NCBI GenBank assembly: GCA_012931725.1
Contig: CM022951.1
Coordinates: forward strand, 18,502,330 to 18,566,329
From: Litsea cubeba
Lineage: Eukaryota > Streptophyta > Magnoliopsida > Laurales > Lauraceae
Length of the DNA: 64,000 nucleotides
Direction of reading: 5' to 3'
Position numbers and translations under genes: made by a program. Of this stretch, positions 11,501 to 23,549 are shown one piece after another. Every line of letters begins with the position of its first letter. Position 1 is the first letter of the stretch. The notes under the pieces are model-generated. The model made no database searches, was not told the origin of the DNA, and saw only the letters and a program-made list of their open reading frames with translations.

Positions 11501-12722
11501 CTTTTATTGTTTTGGCATTTTCAGACTTTATCAGTTTATTATCAACGACATGGTGAGCGTTCCTTCTAGAATTATTCTTCATTGCATATTCAATTCATTT
11601 ATTGCATTATTTTCCCCAAATGATCAACATCAAGCAAAAAGGAACAATTTCACCCTCAGTTCATACAGGTATGTGATGTCTAAGATTCATAGAGCTGTAG
11701 CTATATTTAAAAAAGTAAAAAAAACTGGTAAACTAAGATAAACAAGATATTGGATTGCAGTACTCATAACAAATTTTGTTTAATGAAATATTTTTAAAAT
11801 AGGGGAAAAGCGAACTGTCTAACATGAAGATGTAGGTGAGAGAATCAATTTATGAGGTTTCATTTGCTGGGTGATCTTTTGGTAATCATATATATTTCAT
11901 AGATTTTTGTAGATGTTCACATTTAGTTGTATGAATGAAATCTGAAGAGATGAAAGTGAAGGAATTTGATGTTGAACTCTAGACAGGACTGTCAATTTAG
12001 TAGGATTTAATTTCTTAAGTTAATGATCATTTCTATTAAATGAGAGAGAATATTTGATGCCTTGTGGATATTCACCATTTGTATTTGTTTGCATGCTTGG
12101 GTATTGGATTTCTTTGAGTTGGTTTTATCATGAGTTGTAATTAGAAAGTCATGAGGAATGAAGGGTCTGCTTTGGATATGTAAATGGCACCGTCTGTTTT
12201 CTAGGATTTTTACTTGGGTGATGAGTGTGGGTCATTAATATTTCCCATTTAAGTAGAGTACTTAAAAACTCAACCTAAATCAACTCAACCCAAATAATGA
12301 CAACATCACACACTAATTCAATCCAAAACCAATGTGTTAATTAAGAGTTTTGGCTAACCATTCTCCCTTTTAAATTAAGACATTTTCAACTTGATTAATA
12401 AATGTATCCATTTAGGCTAAACATGTACAACCTCTATGCTCCATACAACATAAAGTCATAAACTCTCAACTGGAGTCATTGCCATTGCTAATCATAGATT
12501 CCATCTTGTAACATCCATTTTGGAATAAAAAAAACAAAGGCTGTAAAGACATCAACCAAGGACCACCCATTTATAATACCAAATACACACAATGGATGAC
12601 TGACTCTACATCAGACATAATACTTCTCACGTATTTGAATCTAGCAGTATGGATTTACTCATTTGTATACAATAAATAGCAATGTCAATTGTAATTTTTT
12701 TCATAAATTTGTCTAGACACTA

Positions 12723-12739
12723 CACGTGCCTTGCACGTG
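12723..12739 (+). other. Helitron 3' terminal hairpin
   Basis: A perfect 7-bp stem CACGTGC/GCACGTG with a CTT loop, followed by CTAA-T. It marks the Helitron 3' boundary, where rolling-circle transfer stops. Confidence 0.75.
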
Positions 12740-12845
12740 CAGGGCTTCACTAATTTATATAAATGTTATTTACATTTGAACATCCCACTTATCGAAGTCC
12801 ATCAATTCCTAAAACTAAAAATTTTAAAAAGGAGAAGAGTAACAC

Positions 12846-15800
12846 CTAGACGTAGGGTTGCAACCACTGCTGCCCATCAATATAAGAAATACTGAGGAAT
12901 TGAGAAACTTGGGTTTCATTGAGTCTTTGAGCATAGGGCGCTCTCATGGTTTGATTTGCTCCTCCACCAATGCAATTGTACTCTCCATAGAATATAGTCC
13001 TGATCATTTTTACCAGCCAAGCCCTATTAGTTCACCGTAGAAAAAGGTGGCATATTCTTATTCTTCAAAAATCACTTACAAGTCATGGATTTGTATGAAT
13101 TTTCAAAGCATACGCATTTCTTTTACCAAAAAAAAAAAAAAAAAAAACATATGCATTTCAAAATATATCTAGCCTGTTTTCCTTTTTGGACCAACCAAAA
13201 AGTAATGGGTTGCATTGTCCCTAAAAGCAACAAGTAAATTTAGGGACCCTTGGTTCACATGAATTGAATTTCAAAGATTCATGATAAAGTTGATTTCTAA
13301 AAAAATGCATTAAAGAGGCCAGAGTGAAGGATGTAAGGTGGAGATGCACTTAACTTTTATAATCTGAATTCACATTTATGGTCGTACTTCAAAAAAACTT
13401 AACACAATATATAAACTAATATTTGAAACTTCATTATTTAGTTCAGTTGGGTATGAACCCTACGGAACCCAGATAAGAACCCAAATTTCCTAACCCGAAT
13501 TTAAAGTTGGTGTAAATTGCAGACCAATACCCGATTTTCTTGGGTTGGGTACTGGTATTCGGGTATATAGTGAGTGCTCATGGGCCGGGCAGCCTAAGCC
13601 TGATCCAATCCTGGCCCACATTGTGTGAGAAATGGGGCCGTGTTGTATGTCTCAACTCTCAATCCCTTGTGGGGTTTCAGCCCAACATATTTATCAATAA
13701 GGCTATATATATTTTAAGCTGAGACTGGGCCGGAAGTTAGATCTGATAATTAAAAGAACGATGCTTGGAACAATCTTAGACCTAGCCTGACCCAGCCCAT
13801 AAGTACCACTATTCAGGTTAGGGCTGTAAACAGGTCGGTTATGGGCCGGAACCGTTTAGAAGAAGGTGGACCTGGATCCGTTTTGGGGCCAGTTTCCTGG
13901 TTCCAGACCTGGAACTGTAAGGAGAAGGTGGAACGGACCCAGAACCAGAAGCATATATGGGGCGGGTCTGGTCCTGGTCTAGGTAGATGTGTCGGGTTCA
14001 TGGGTCCGAACCAATGTGGACCCTGACCCGTTTAGGTCACGGGTCCAAAAGAAGGACCCATACTTGAACCCATTTACTTAGTGGGGTTTAAATAAGGACC
14101 GAAACCCGGTTTTCAATAGGTCGGAATCTCTGGGTAATCGGAGAATCCTAGCTACATCCCTAATTCAGGTATTTGGGGACCCAAATCCGGCTCTTTTTTT
14201 TTTTCGAGATTGAAAGCTTAAGTCCAAAGTGGGATTTTGGTGATTTCCAAGAGGAAAGACAACAGAGAAGTAGAGAGTTTGGGACAATACTGGTCTCTTG
14301 TTGGGTCATTGTAGTCATTCCATCCCTCCGGGGAGATGATCTCAGTCATGGAAGTGTAAGCAAAGATTACACGTGAGAAGGGCTTCCAAGCTCGACCAAG
14401 CCATATCCTTCCTGTCCCTCCTATGCTGCAGTTGACAAACACAAACCCAGTGTTATCAGTCGCAGAATCTCGGCCATGCGCAGTAACAGCACCTGTTATT
14501 GCCTTCGATCCAGTAGGCACTGGGTTGGCCATAGAAATCAGCTCGCAGTTCTGAAATCAAACCTCGATCAAATAGTGTCATGTCAGTATAGTAAATATAA
14601 ATTTTTATATATGTATATATTCAAGACCGATAGATGCTGGGTGCTGATTCTCTCATTGAGTCAAATTTTAAGTGGAGGACTCATTGTACTAGTTCCTGAG
14701 TCAAAAAAATACAATTCAACTGCATTGAGTCCAATACAATTGAGTCAACTTGGTTTTGAGACTGGTGCGAAAGCCAAAGCTTCTCCTTCCACATCTTTTT
14801 TCTTTTCAAAATTTCTCTTATCACACCCATTTATTTTCAAAATACCCTTCTCTACTTTCTCACTTCAATCCCCTTCTTCCCGCTCTTCCCGCCGCCCTCT
14901 CCCTATCTCTCCCTCTTTCCCTCTCCTTCTCCCTGTCTCTCTTCCTCTCCCTCTCCTTGCCGCTGCCCTGCCAACTGCCCTCTCTCCCTCTCCCTCTCCT
15001 TCTTCCTCTTTCTCGATCCCTCCTTCCCTCCCTCCCTCTCCCTATGGCCACCCTCTGCCCCACTCCCCCTCCAGCGGCTGGTGGGGTGGGGTGGGGTGGG
15101 GTGGGGTGAGTGAGAGTAGAAAGAAGGTGGGGCAAGAGAGATTTTGATAGATGTCCTTTTTAGATAATTTTACATACGAATATTTTAGTAATGAAAAAAA
15201 GAGATGTGGAAGGAGAAGCTTTGGCTGCGGCATTAGCAACTCTCTTTTTTTTAATTATTATTTTTTTTTTCCAATCACATGGGTAGAGTAAAAACTCGCA
15301 TTAGCATGGAGAGAGGTGGACCAAAATCATTATAATATGATGATATTAACCATTTGTCTGCTAACAACAAAAGAATAAAACATAACATTTGTCTAAGCGT
15401 CTTAAATTTTAATAGTGATGCATTACTTAATGGCCATGATCATTGGATCATCTCAATTCATCGAATGGTGTTACTGCAAGTTGATGGAATGGACTATTTT
15501 GATATTGCGATAAGTTCATTTCGAGTGCTAATGTAGCCATAAGATATTTTTAAGAAAATATCATGATTTATCGCGACAAATTCTATATATCACCATATTT
15601 GTCACGTTGGTTGGGACTTTATGAACCTATATACAAAACAGCTCCATGAGAAAACCCAATTCCAAAAGATAATTTTCCGAACCGATAGTTGATTTGGTTA
15701 ATCCTACGTAGTGTGTTTGATTTGTTTAATTGAATGTTATGTTATATATATGAGAAATTCTACAGAATGCCCCTCTCTGAAAGGGGCGTTTCTGGCCCTC

Positions 15801-18800
15801 TATAAGATCCAATGAAAACAAATATAACTCAGTCCACATGAACTCTAACTTGGGTAAAAATCTATATCCTCTCTGAACTCAAAAAAATCATTACAAATCC
15901 ACCCCTAATAGAAGTTAGTTAGGCCAGGCCACCCATTTTATTAACCCATGCAGTCTCCATCTTATTAATGGGCTTTACCACTCCAGTTAGAGTGAAAATT
16001 GGGCTAATTTAAATTACCTCATACAAGGACCTTGCATTGCCAAAGATGAAATCTATAGAACCCTGGATGAAGCAGTCCCTGAAATAATGTCGACCTTTAT
16101 CATCATGAAGGGTGTCTTGAGAACCAAAGAATCCACACCCCCAAAAAGCAGCTTGATCTCCAGCTATTCTCATGGCCACTGCTTGGGCCCCAACATCACC
16201 AGGATTTGCAATGGGAGCCACATTCTGTACAGAAGTACAGGGTTTGTATTAGGATAAGCTGCATAGTTTAATCATGTTGGAAGTCCAATGAGAATATGGG
16301 AACATAATATTTTTCTTTAATCTAAAAAAATTAACCATTACGAACAAATAAAGTAAATAATTAACGATCTAACTTGTGAGAGCCACCAGAATTCAGGGTT
16401 TACTAGCTAACAATCACTGAATTAACATGCAACTTCATTTGACAATTACATGGCTTTTGGCTCATGGATGGATTAATCATGGCAAAGAAAAAAATGCGCT
16501 TCTTTCATTGACTGAAAATCGTCACTTTGAGGGCAGAGATAATGAGGCAACCACAATTTTTTTTTTCTTACACTTAACATATATATAAACCTTTCAATGA
16601 TCTATTTTCTCACATCATTGTGCTATATTTGTGTGGACTACAGGAATATAGGGACGGCCTAGTGGTCACGGCTCCCACTCCCATCTCTCCCACCAGGGAT
16701 CGATTCCGGGTAGGAGGCTTTACTCCTCTCAAACTTGGTCACTGAGACAAGCAGCAAAAAAAAAATTGTGGACCCCATAGGTTGGGTTGCCTTTTGCTTA
16801 ATGGGTTCGGATCCCTGTTGTAGTTGTTACACGATTCCCGTGTAGCACATGCCGGGAACTCCATCATTGGACAGAGAAAATCCGGACAGAGAAAATCCTT
16901 TTCTAAACGTACTAATTCTTAAAAGCAATTTCTATCCATCCCCATTTAACCTTTTCTCCAATTTCTCCATGCATCCAGTGGCTTAAAAATAAAAAACGTT
17001 TTAACAGTGTAACTATATGGAGATTGACTTTTTTTTTTTTTTTGTTACCTCAGCTAAGGGGGCTGAGATCCAAGAGAGAACCCGCATATACACAGGTTGG
17101 TGGCCCACACAAGTGAAAATGAAACATACACAAGCAGGAAGAGTACCCGGGATTATTCGAACCCCGGGCAATCAGGTAAGAACTGATGTTCGGATGGATA
17201 AGAAGCTGTTCTTGTATGGAGATTGAGTTCAAACGTGTAAATTACTCCAAATTTAATTAAAATTAGAGATGAATTGTAGTGAGTGGAAGTCGGCCCCACA
17301 GAAAGAGAATGTAGATGCGATTGACTCATGTTGTCTCATTTCCCTTAATACTACACCCCATTAGCCTAATAGCATGTTTTTGTGATGGCAGGATTCCACG
17401 ATTTTCACAAAATTATGCAAAAGCTTAGTTCAAGATTTTCCTCTTTTTACATAGAAAAGCGCCAAAGTAAACTGCAGAAAATTTCCACCCATGGATAAAT
17501 TGGGACATTGTTTATAGCATTTTGGAATCCTCTGAGTTTTGATTGCACTAACTTGCCACAAATCAACTTCATAAAATACTCATTCATACTTAGACTTACC
17601 AAACATGAAAACTGCAACTCACCATAAAGCTTATGTTCTTAGCAATGAAGTTGGCAGCGAAAACTTGAATGGAAGCACTGAAGAATGAACCATGGGAAGA
17701 GTTTGCAGTGTCATTCCACACAATTGCTGTAAATTCCATTCCTTGGCCTTGAAGGGTGATATTGGGCTTTGTCCTTGGCACCATCACCTTCTCACTGCAG
17801 TTATTTAGAGCCAATTAATCACTGTAAAGCCCAATAAGCGTGGCCAGCCCTGGAGAACCCAAAACTTGCCCAAATTCGACTGGATTTGGAATGAACTTTC
17901 AGGCACATGGGCTGTATTGAGCCAACTGAGAGCTAAAAAGGCTGGACCTGTGCCTATATATGCTCAAAGGCACAACTACTATGGACCTAGTCAAAGACAG
18001 AAAAGTTTTAGTAATGGAAAGTAAAGTTTGTCTATTGGCATAGGTTCTCAGTTGGATATTATATCCACTAAGCCAATAACTAATCGGGCAGGGTCTTTAA
18101 CACACTTTGGCCTATCCCAGCCTTCATCATGCCTGTCCATGCTGATAAAAGGCTTGTGGTCTTGCAGATTCCAATAACATTTTGTTATTGAGCCTTACTA
18201 TTCATCCCATATCCTCTGCTAATATACTTGACATCAGAATATTAAGTTCTGTTGTGTGGATTATGTCAAGCCTGATCTTGCCATTTACAAAATATTATGT
18301 TCTGTTAAGGAATAAAGGGCAATGCACCAGCCTTATTGCAGCCCATGAGTCTAGAATCTTATCCCATATCGACCAAAACACGAGCTGGGTCTGGCCCATT
18401 TGCCACTGTGTCAATGAAATTGAAGTTAGAACTTACTAGTAAATTCCTGGAGTCATCCATATAATGGTCCTCTTCTGGCTAAACACTCCTGCTGCATCGA
18501 TTGCAGCTTGCACCGTTGTAAAATTACAGCACCCGTTACGATTGACACAAAGGTTTGAGGTTGTACTGGTGTCTGGAGGAGGAAAATTGGGCGGAAAATC
18601 ATCGCAGATTGATGACCCAGACTGCGGTCCTTTTGGCCCATGATGGTGGTGGTGGTCAAGAATGTTGTATATGCTTAGTGTTGAAATGATGGAAGGAGAG
18701 AAGCTAGTGAATGCCAGATTGATGAAGTCCTTGATGCATGGTGGGTTTGGAAGTAGTTGTGTGGATATGAAAGCTCCAAAGATGGCTGAAAGAAGAGTTA

Positions 18801-18822
18801 GACAAACTGTTTTGAAAGTCAT
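12846..18822 (-). CDS. Pectin methylesterase (pectinesterase), five exons, 392 aa, no PMEI pro-region
   Basis: It removes methyl esters from cell-wall homogalacturonan. Exons: 18437-18822, 17623-17794, 16018-16224, 14291-14550 and 12846-12999. All junctions are GT...AG and phases agree (386+172+207+260+154 = 1179 nt). The start ATG at 18822 precedes a hydrophobic segment (MTFKTVCLTLLSAIFGAFIS), likely a signal peptide or anchor for secretion. Family motifs in order: GAQAVA, GSQDTLHDD, GSIDFIFGNA, LGRAW. These supply the conserved Gln, Asp, Asp, Arg and Trp of the active site. Exon 5 encodes FYGEYNC and ends in WLQPYV. There is no PMEI-like pro-domain, so it belongs to the short-N-terminus group. 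A His run (about residues 54-58) lies between anchor and catalytic domain. The reading frame is intact. A Helitron ends 92 bp past the stop. Confidence 0.92.
13000..14290 (-). other. Pectinesterase intron 4 with GGGTC-rich repeat
   Basis: The donor GTATTG follows exon 4 and the acceptor ATGATCAG precedes exon 5. The span 13440-14160 holds repeat-like GGGTTCGGGT, GGGCCGG and GACCCG phrases typical of plant dispersed repeats. There is a 20-base A run near 13128. No further gene is seen. Confidence 0.7.
14763..15235. mobile_element. 473-bp TIR element in pectinesterase intron 3
   Basis: GCCAAAGCTTCTCCTTCC near 14773 is repeated inverted near 15209-15226; with flanks the TIR is about 34 bp. The interior is a long pyrimidine-rich stretch followed by (GGGGT)n, which creates the long but meaningless frames on both strands. 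No clean target duplication is visible. Confidence 0.65.
15081..15110 (+). repeat. (GGGGT)n tract
   Basis: Five consecutive TGGGG units, inside the intron 3 element. The sequence could form a G-quadruplex on the plus strand. Confidence 0.9.
15236..16017 (-). other. Rest of pectinesterase intron 3
   Basis: AT-rich intron sequence. Near 15768 a small hairpin GCCCCTCTCTGAAAGGGGC is visible. There are no coding features. Confidence 0.6.
16651..16880 (+). mobile_element. tRNA-derived SINE in pectinesterase intron 2
   Basis: A box-A-like GGCCTAGTGG (16656-16665) is followed about 31 bp later by a box-B-like GGATCGATTCC (16697-16707), the spacing of an internal Pol III promoter. The body follows, ending near a duplicated GACAGAGAAAATCC. 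The 3' limit is approximate. Confidence 0.6.
17028..17214 (-). mobile_element. SINE-like retroposon with 12-bp target duplication, intron 2
   Basis: The insert is flanked by perfect copies of TATGGAGATTGA (17016-17027 and 17215-17226). Read on the minus strand it has a box-B-like GGGTTCGAATAATCC and ends in an A run of about 17 bases, which appears as T on the plus strand. Long target duplication plus A tail indicates LINE-mediated retroposition. A clear box A is not visible, so the head type is uncertain. Confidence 0.75.
17795..18436 (-). other. Pectinesterase intron 1
   Basis: The donor GTAAGTTC and the acceptor AACTGCAG bound it. The split TA+T codon restores a Tyr before EKVMVP. No insertion is obvious. 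Confidence 0.8.
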
Positions 18823-18914
18823 GTTTGCTGTAGCAGGGCAATGCCAATGCCCAGTAGGAGAGAAGAGGGAGATTTTCAAGTAGAGGAAATACTAAAATGC
18901 ACTTTGAGTACAAG

Positions 18915-18924
18915 GCTAAATAGC
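18915..18924 (-). promoter_or_regulatory. Possible TATA-like element of the pectinesterase gene
   Basis: GCTATTTAGC on the minus strand lies about 95 bp upstream of the ATG. It is a weak TATA match, and nothing better is seen nearby. Confidence 0.3.
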
Positions 18925-19739
18925 ATGCCTTGCAAATCACCCTTTCTTCAACAATCTTTCCTTGGGAGTTGGTTGAATGAGGAGAGGTAGGGCAGGGCAT
19001 GGGCCGGTTGGGCCCAGATGAACCTTTTCCAAGTCCATCCCATTTAGTTAGATTGGTCTGGATGAACCTATTAGAAGCCTAGTCTATTTAGTGATCAGCT
19101 GGAACGACGCATCAGCGAGGATCCACCCCACGATTACAGGTTTGAAATTCAGGCCCGGACCGGCCCAGTTGCGAAAGTCTTATCGAAATGTTATGTAGGC
19201 CCATGCCGAGTCTGATTAGTTAAACCCAAGCCCCAAGCCACCCAATTGGCCCTTGGTCAGGTTCGGTTAAGGTGATCTCCCCCAATGCCCCAAATTTGGT
19301 AACCATGACCCAGCATTTAAAGAAGTTTACTACCACATTTTTGCCATTGAATCCTTTCCAAGTTATTTCTATAGCCTTAGCTTTTAGTTCAGCTAACAGA
19401 ATAAAGTGCTGCTACTTTTCAGAGAATCTAATAAATCACTCAAATTCACTGACCCACAATGTATTAGTACTTAGATCAGAATTCTCGGCAATCAGAGTTG
19501 CCATTAGATTGATGATGTGAAATCATGTATTTTACACATTATCAATTTGACAAAGGAACCCAATCCATTTGGAGAGCAGTTTCTTCTAGGATTATTATGC
19601 AGTGAGGTTTTTTTGAGAACTTTTAGATTTTCAGGTGGCCCATACTGATGGACTAGTTGTAGGTTGGCTTATTTAGTAGGGCCCCCTCTATGGAAAATTC
19701 TGGATGCACTCTTGTTATTTGAAATAGGAAGAACTTTTA
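18925..19739. other. Upstream flank of pectinesterase
   Basis: The span 18990-19280 has GGGCC/GGCCCGG-rich dispersed-repeat character, and the rest is unremarkable. No coding frame is supported. Confidence 0.4.
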
Positions 19740-20249
19740 GGGCTGTTAAAGGGCCTGGCCAAGTTTGCCTGGAATTGTTGAATACTTGAAGTCCTATATA
19801 TCCTTAACATATGTGGGCCAAGCCAAAGCCCTTCGAGGGCCTGCACTACCTAGGCCCTTGCTAAGCCTATCAGTTTCACCCTTTGAGAGGGGGCCTGGCC
19901 TGCAAAAGGCCGCAAAATGAGGACTTTTGTTTTTGTCCTAAAGTCTAAGGGTAGGGAAGGGCTTGATTTTGAAAAGCCTGCATCCTTGGGGGCTGCTTTC
20001 TATTAATATATATACTTACATACTATATACATAATACATATAATAATAATAATTATTATTATAAATAATATACAAATAGCAATGGTTTGTTTATATTTTA
20101 AATGTGGGTTAGATAGTAGTACTTTGTTTTTAACTCTCCTATTCTCACTTGATAATGATTTAATCATTGTGAGAAAATCATTAAACAAAACCGACCCTTC
20201 AAAACTTATTTTCAAAACCAATTTCTTACTTCTTTGTTATTCCTTGTGA

Positions 20250-21060
20250 AAGTGTCGCATGATGTCCAACCGCGGGAAGAAGGAGGTTGCGTTTAAGCCT
20301 TTACACAGGCTAAGGACCCAGATTAGATTCCTTTATAGATTTCAATCAAATTAATTAATCTAGATGATTAGTCTAAGTAAAAAAGCAACAGTCAACCGCA
20401 AAAGCAAAACAGGAGGCACGTGATTTTTTTTTATGTGGAAAACCCTACTCGGAAAAAACCACGGGTCAGATCACCGAGACCAATGGAAACCAAACACTAT
20501 GTAAAGAAAGTTACAAGGACTTACATAACCTTTTCCAGTTGCAACTCAACCCAAAGACTGAGATGGTCTTGTCGACGTCTCACCGTCCACCTTCACCGTG
20601 CTTGAACTAACCACACTTTGATACCTCTCAAAGTGTTGCAATCTTCAATCAAGAATAGAAGAGATCTTCTTCTTGAACTATCAGCCCAAATATACTTGCT
20701 GTAGAACTCTCAAAGATCTCTCAAAGAATTCTCAATCTTAGGATAAGATATATGTTCGTTCTAGGATAGCAATAGAGTCCTTTAAATAGGTTTAGGGATG
20801 TGCTTGGATTTTCCTAAGATGATTAAGACTCAAATAGGCGGGTTGAAAGAAAATATGAATGAGTTTCCAATTCGAGCACGACTGAATTCACGAGGGTCGC
20901 TCGAGTGGAGGGGGGCTTGCTCGAGAGAGAGGCCATTCTGTCTTGAAGCGCGACAAGACTGTAGAGCTCGCTCGAGCGAACCAGCCCTCGATCTGGCTTG
21001 GGGTTGCTCTATGCACTGTATATTTCTGTCTGTCTTCATTTGCATCATTCAATCTTCAAT
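20250..21060 (-). mobile_element. LTR-retrotransposon-like remnant
   Basis: The phrase ATGTGGAAAACCCTACTCGG with CCACGGGTC (20434-20470) is typical of inverted plant LTR/leader regions. Farther right, 20880-20990 has three GCTCGAG motifs (GGGTCGCTCGAG, TTGCTCGAG, CTCGCTCGAGCGA), like the palindrome clusters in the long LTRs elsewhere in the window. No borders or coding domains could be set. Confidence 0.35.
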
Positions 21061-22970
21061 GTGAAGCCTCATCATAGTCTATATCTAAAAAGTGTAAAAT
21101 CACAACTCAATTTGGACTCGAGTTTTGTCCGAAACCCATGGATTAATTGCCAACTAAAAATCCTAAAACCTACGAAACTATTACGACCAATTAATACTAT
21201 CTAATGGTATTAGCAGTTTAGGTTGATGTTTTTTCTTTGAAAGCAACTATATATAGTTATAAGGATAGATTGCAGTGGTAGTATCAGAAGTATGTTTTGG
21301 GTGGAGTTGGTTTTTTTTTTTTTTTAGGACTGTTTTAGGTGGGTTGAAATAAAATAGAAAAAAAAATAAGTGAATAAAAATGTTAGCAATATAAAATTGA
21401 ACTACAGTTATTTTTTAATCTTCTTTTTCTCTATATTTGAACATGCCTTTAGATTTCTATAAAGTAAAAAAATATTATATAAAGATTATTAAATTAGTTT
21501 CAGTATATTTCACGTTGTGGATTGACTGAAATCATTATAAAGACTGTATTGGTCTTTGCTAGAATATGTGGGTATTAAACGGTTTTACCTAAGTTTAAAA
21601 AAATACTGTTATTTATTTTACAATTTACTTTATAAAAAAATATTTTACCATGTGATATGCATGGCATAATATTAATAACTACCCTTTTATTTGAATTTAC
21701 TAGATGTTTATTTTGTCTTAAATGTTCTAATTATAGCCTTTTTTCTTATTATGTAGGAATTAGAAGGAGCTGAGCATATTTGAGATTAATTCGGAGAGGT
21801 TTAAAGCTAAAAGCCCATTAGAGAAAAGTTATACACAAAGAGCAAGTAGGCTTGTTGGAGGAGAGCTAGAGTTTTTAGCAAGTGATCAAATTTTGAAGAA
21901 AAGAAGATTTTCCAAATTGTAGCTAGCCATCTTGCGTTGGCTTTACTATTTTGATTATAACTCTTGAACCAAGACTCCGATTAAGGCAATGTTAGATGCA
22001 TTGGAAAGAGGACTCAAATGAGAGAAATATCATGTCACCCAATTCTGACATTTTAGGGGTAAAAATAGGCTGTCAAATGGAGGGATACGAGGGATGACGA
22101 ATTTAAGTGATTTTTCTTTCTTTTTCTTCTCGTGTTTTTTTTTCTTTTTAATGGGAGGCTCTCTCTTGCTCTAGGATGATTAAGTTATTTTTCTTTAATC
22201 TTTGTTAGAAAGTGAAGGTAGAGATTGAGTGGTGTATTAGATAACTTTGAATGCTTTCAATAATGGAGATTTGCTTCTTTATTCTTGTTCCACAATGCTT
22301 GGCTAATTCGTGGATTAGGGTGGAGGAGGAAACCAAAACTGGTGAGATTGTTCATTATTATCTTTCCCTCATCATGCTTAATGATTTAATATGTTCTCTT
22401 TCATGAATATTATTCAACTTCCTATTATTAAAGGTTAATTGAAATATCTTTTACTTTTTATGCTTGATCTTTACATATCATGTTTATGTTAAAATCTTTT
22501 AATGGTTTGTACGTGCTTGATCTTGATAAATAGCGATTAGAGTTTCAACATATTGAAGTGAAGAGAGTCTTAGGTACTAATTAGATAATTGAATTTTTAA
22601 GAAAAAAGTTTGTCAAAGCTAAATATCCCAATCCAAGGCAATTGCTTGCATATTGGGTTGAGTTTAATGGGATAAGACTATGAAGTAATTTTGAAATGAT
22701 TAAATCTGTTTTGGTGAAATCCGATATCCTGATCTCTCTTTTTCTGATCAGTTTGTGTTTAGATTTCTTTGATAGTATTTTAATTATCATTTTCTTGATT
22801 AATTGTGTTTTTAAATTCCCTAGTGTGAAAATGGATTGAGAGTATTTGAATCTTGTTTCCACAAATCCCTGTGGATCGACCCGTACTTGCCATATATCAA
22901 ATTTTTAGAGATTTATGCGATTGCGGTTAATTAATTTGAGCACATCACCATGCCACTAGCCCAACAATCA
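21061..22970. other. AT-rich non-coding stretch
   Basis: No gene, TIR or RNA could be supported. Several poly-T runs occur. Confidence 0.4.
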
Positions 22971-23438
22971 TATTTTTTTTTTATTAAGCCCGGCATGTTG
23001 CCTTTTGCATTTTGTTGCCCATCCCTATATAGGCAAAGGAGAAGTTAACCATCAAGTCGAAAGGTGGTGGTTGTATAAAAAAAAAAACTATATATACATA
23101 AATACATTGAAAAAATGATTTTTCTTTACTTTTGGCCTTGGCCGGGCCCTAGGCCAACTTGGCCCTTGACGGTAGTGTAAGGGCCTAGGCACTATAGGCC
23201 TGCCAAAGGCACTGAGACCTTTGGCACAACCTAGGCTTAGCCTACATATGTGAGCCTAGGGCAACCTCGGCCCGGCCCGAACTTCAACCTTAGCCCTTAC
23301 TCGGCCCTTGCAGGCCAGGGTTTGATGTAGGGCCTAAAGTGAAGAGAATCAATTTTAACTTTTCTTACCCTACCCACTAGACACCAAGTGCGAATCTGGT
23401 GTTATCCCTTCTTTATATGAACTTATGACTGGTACATT

Positions 23439-23549
23439 CAGAGTCGGATTTCATATCGGGACTTTCTTATTGACTAAGATAGGGTTTTTTAGGGGGTAAG
23501 AAAGAGAACATTATATATATGATGTAATGTGTAACCCATGAGACAGACA
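23439..23549 (+). repeat. Scrambled copia pieces: leader fragment plus inverted LTR arm
   Basis: Bases 23439-23457 match, in the opposite orientation, the copia leader near 27917-27935 (CAGAGTCGGATTTCATATC). Bases 23457-23549 are a 93-bp inverted copy of 23651-23743 in the adjoining LTR. The join to the antisense LTR shares AGACA (23545-23549). Confidence 0.85.

Larger units (their letters stand above)
8411..12753 (+). mobile_element. Non-autonomous Helitron, about 4.3 kb
   Basis: The left end TCTACCCTTATAAAAGAGGA starts with TC after an A. The right end is CTAA followed by T, so insertion is between A and T. Eleven to fourteen bases before the CTAA sits a perfect 7-bp hairpin, CACGTGC-CTT-GCACGTG (12723-12739). 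These are the diagnostic plant Helitron features; there are no inverted ends and no target duplication. No Rep/helicase frame is present, so it would depend on a partner. It carries a duplicated 5' end, a CACTA-like MITE, a small foldback and degenerate 60-bp repeats. Confidence 0.75.
19740..23340. mobile_element. Possible long-TIR element with GGCC-rich ends
   Basis: The left 260 bp (ACATATGTGGGCCAAGCC, CTAGGCCCTTGCTAAGCC) resembles the reverse complement of the right 350 bp (CACATATGTAGGCTAAGCC, GTGCCTAGGCCCTTACAC). Both ends are rich in GGGCC and GGCCTGG. Similarity is patchy. The interior, 20000-22970, is AT-rich with no transposase. Confidence 0.35.

Noticed and set aside
14476..15147. 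223-codon plus-strand frame and minus-strand partners
   Set aside because: Antisense to a pectinesterase exon and through a CT-rich MITE; no family motif.
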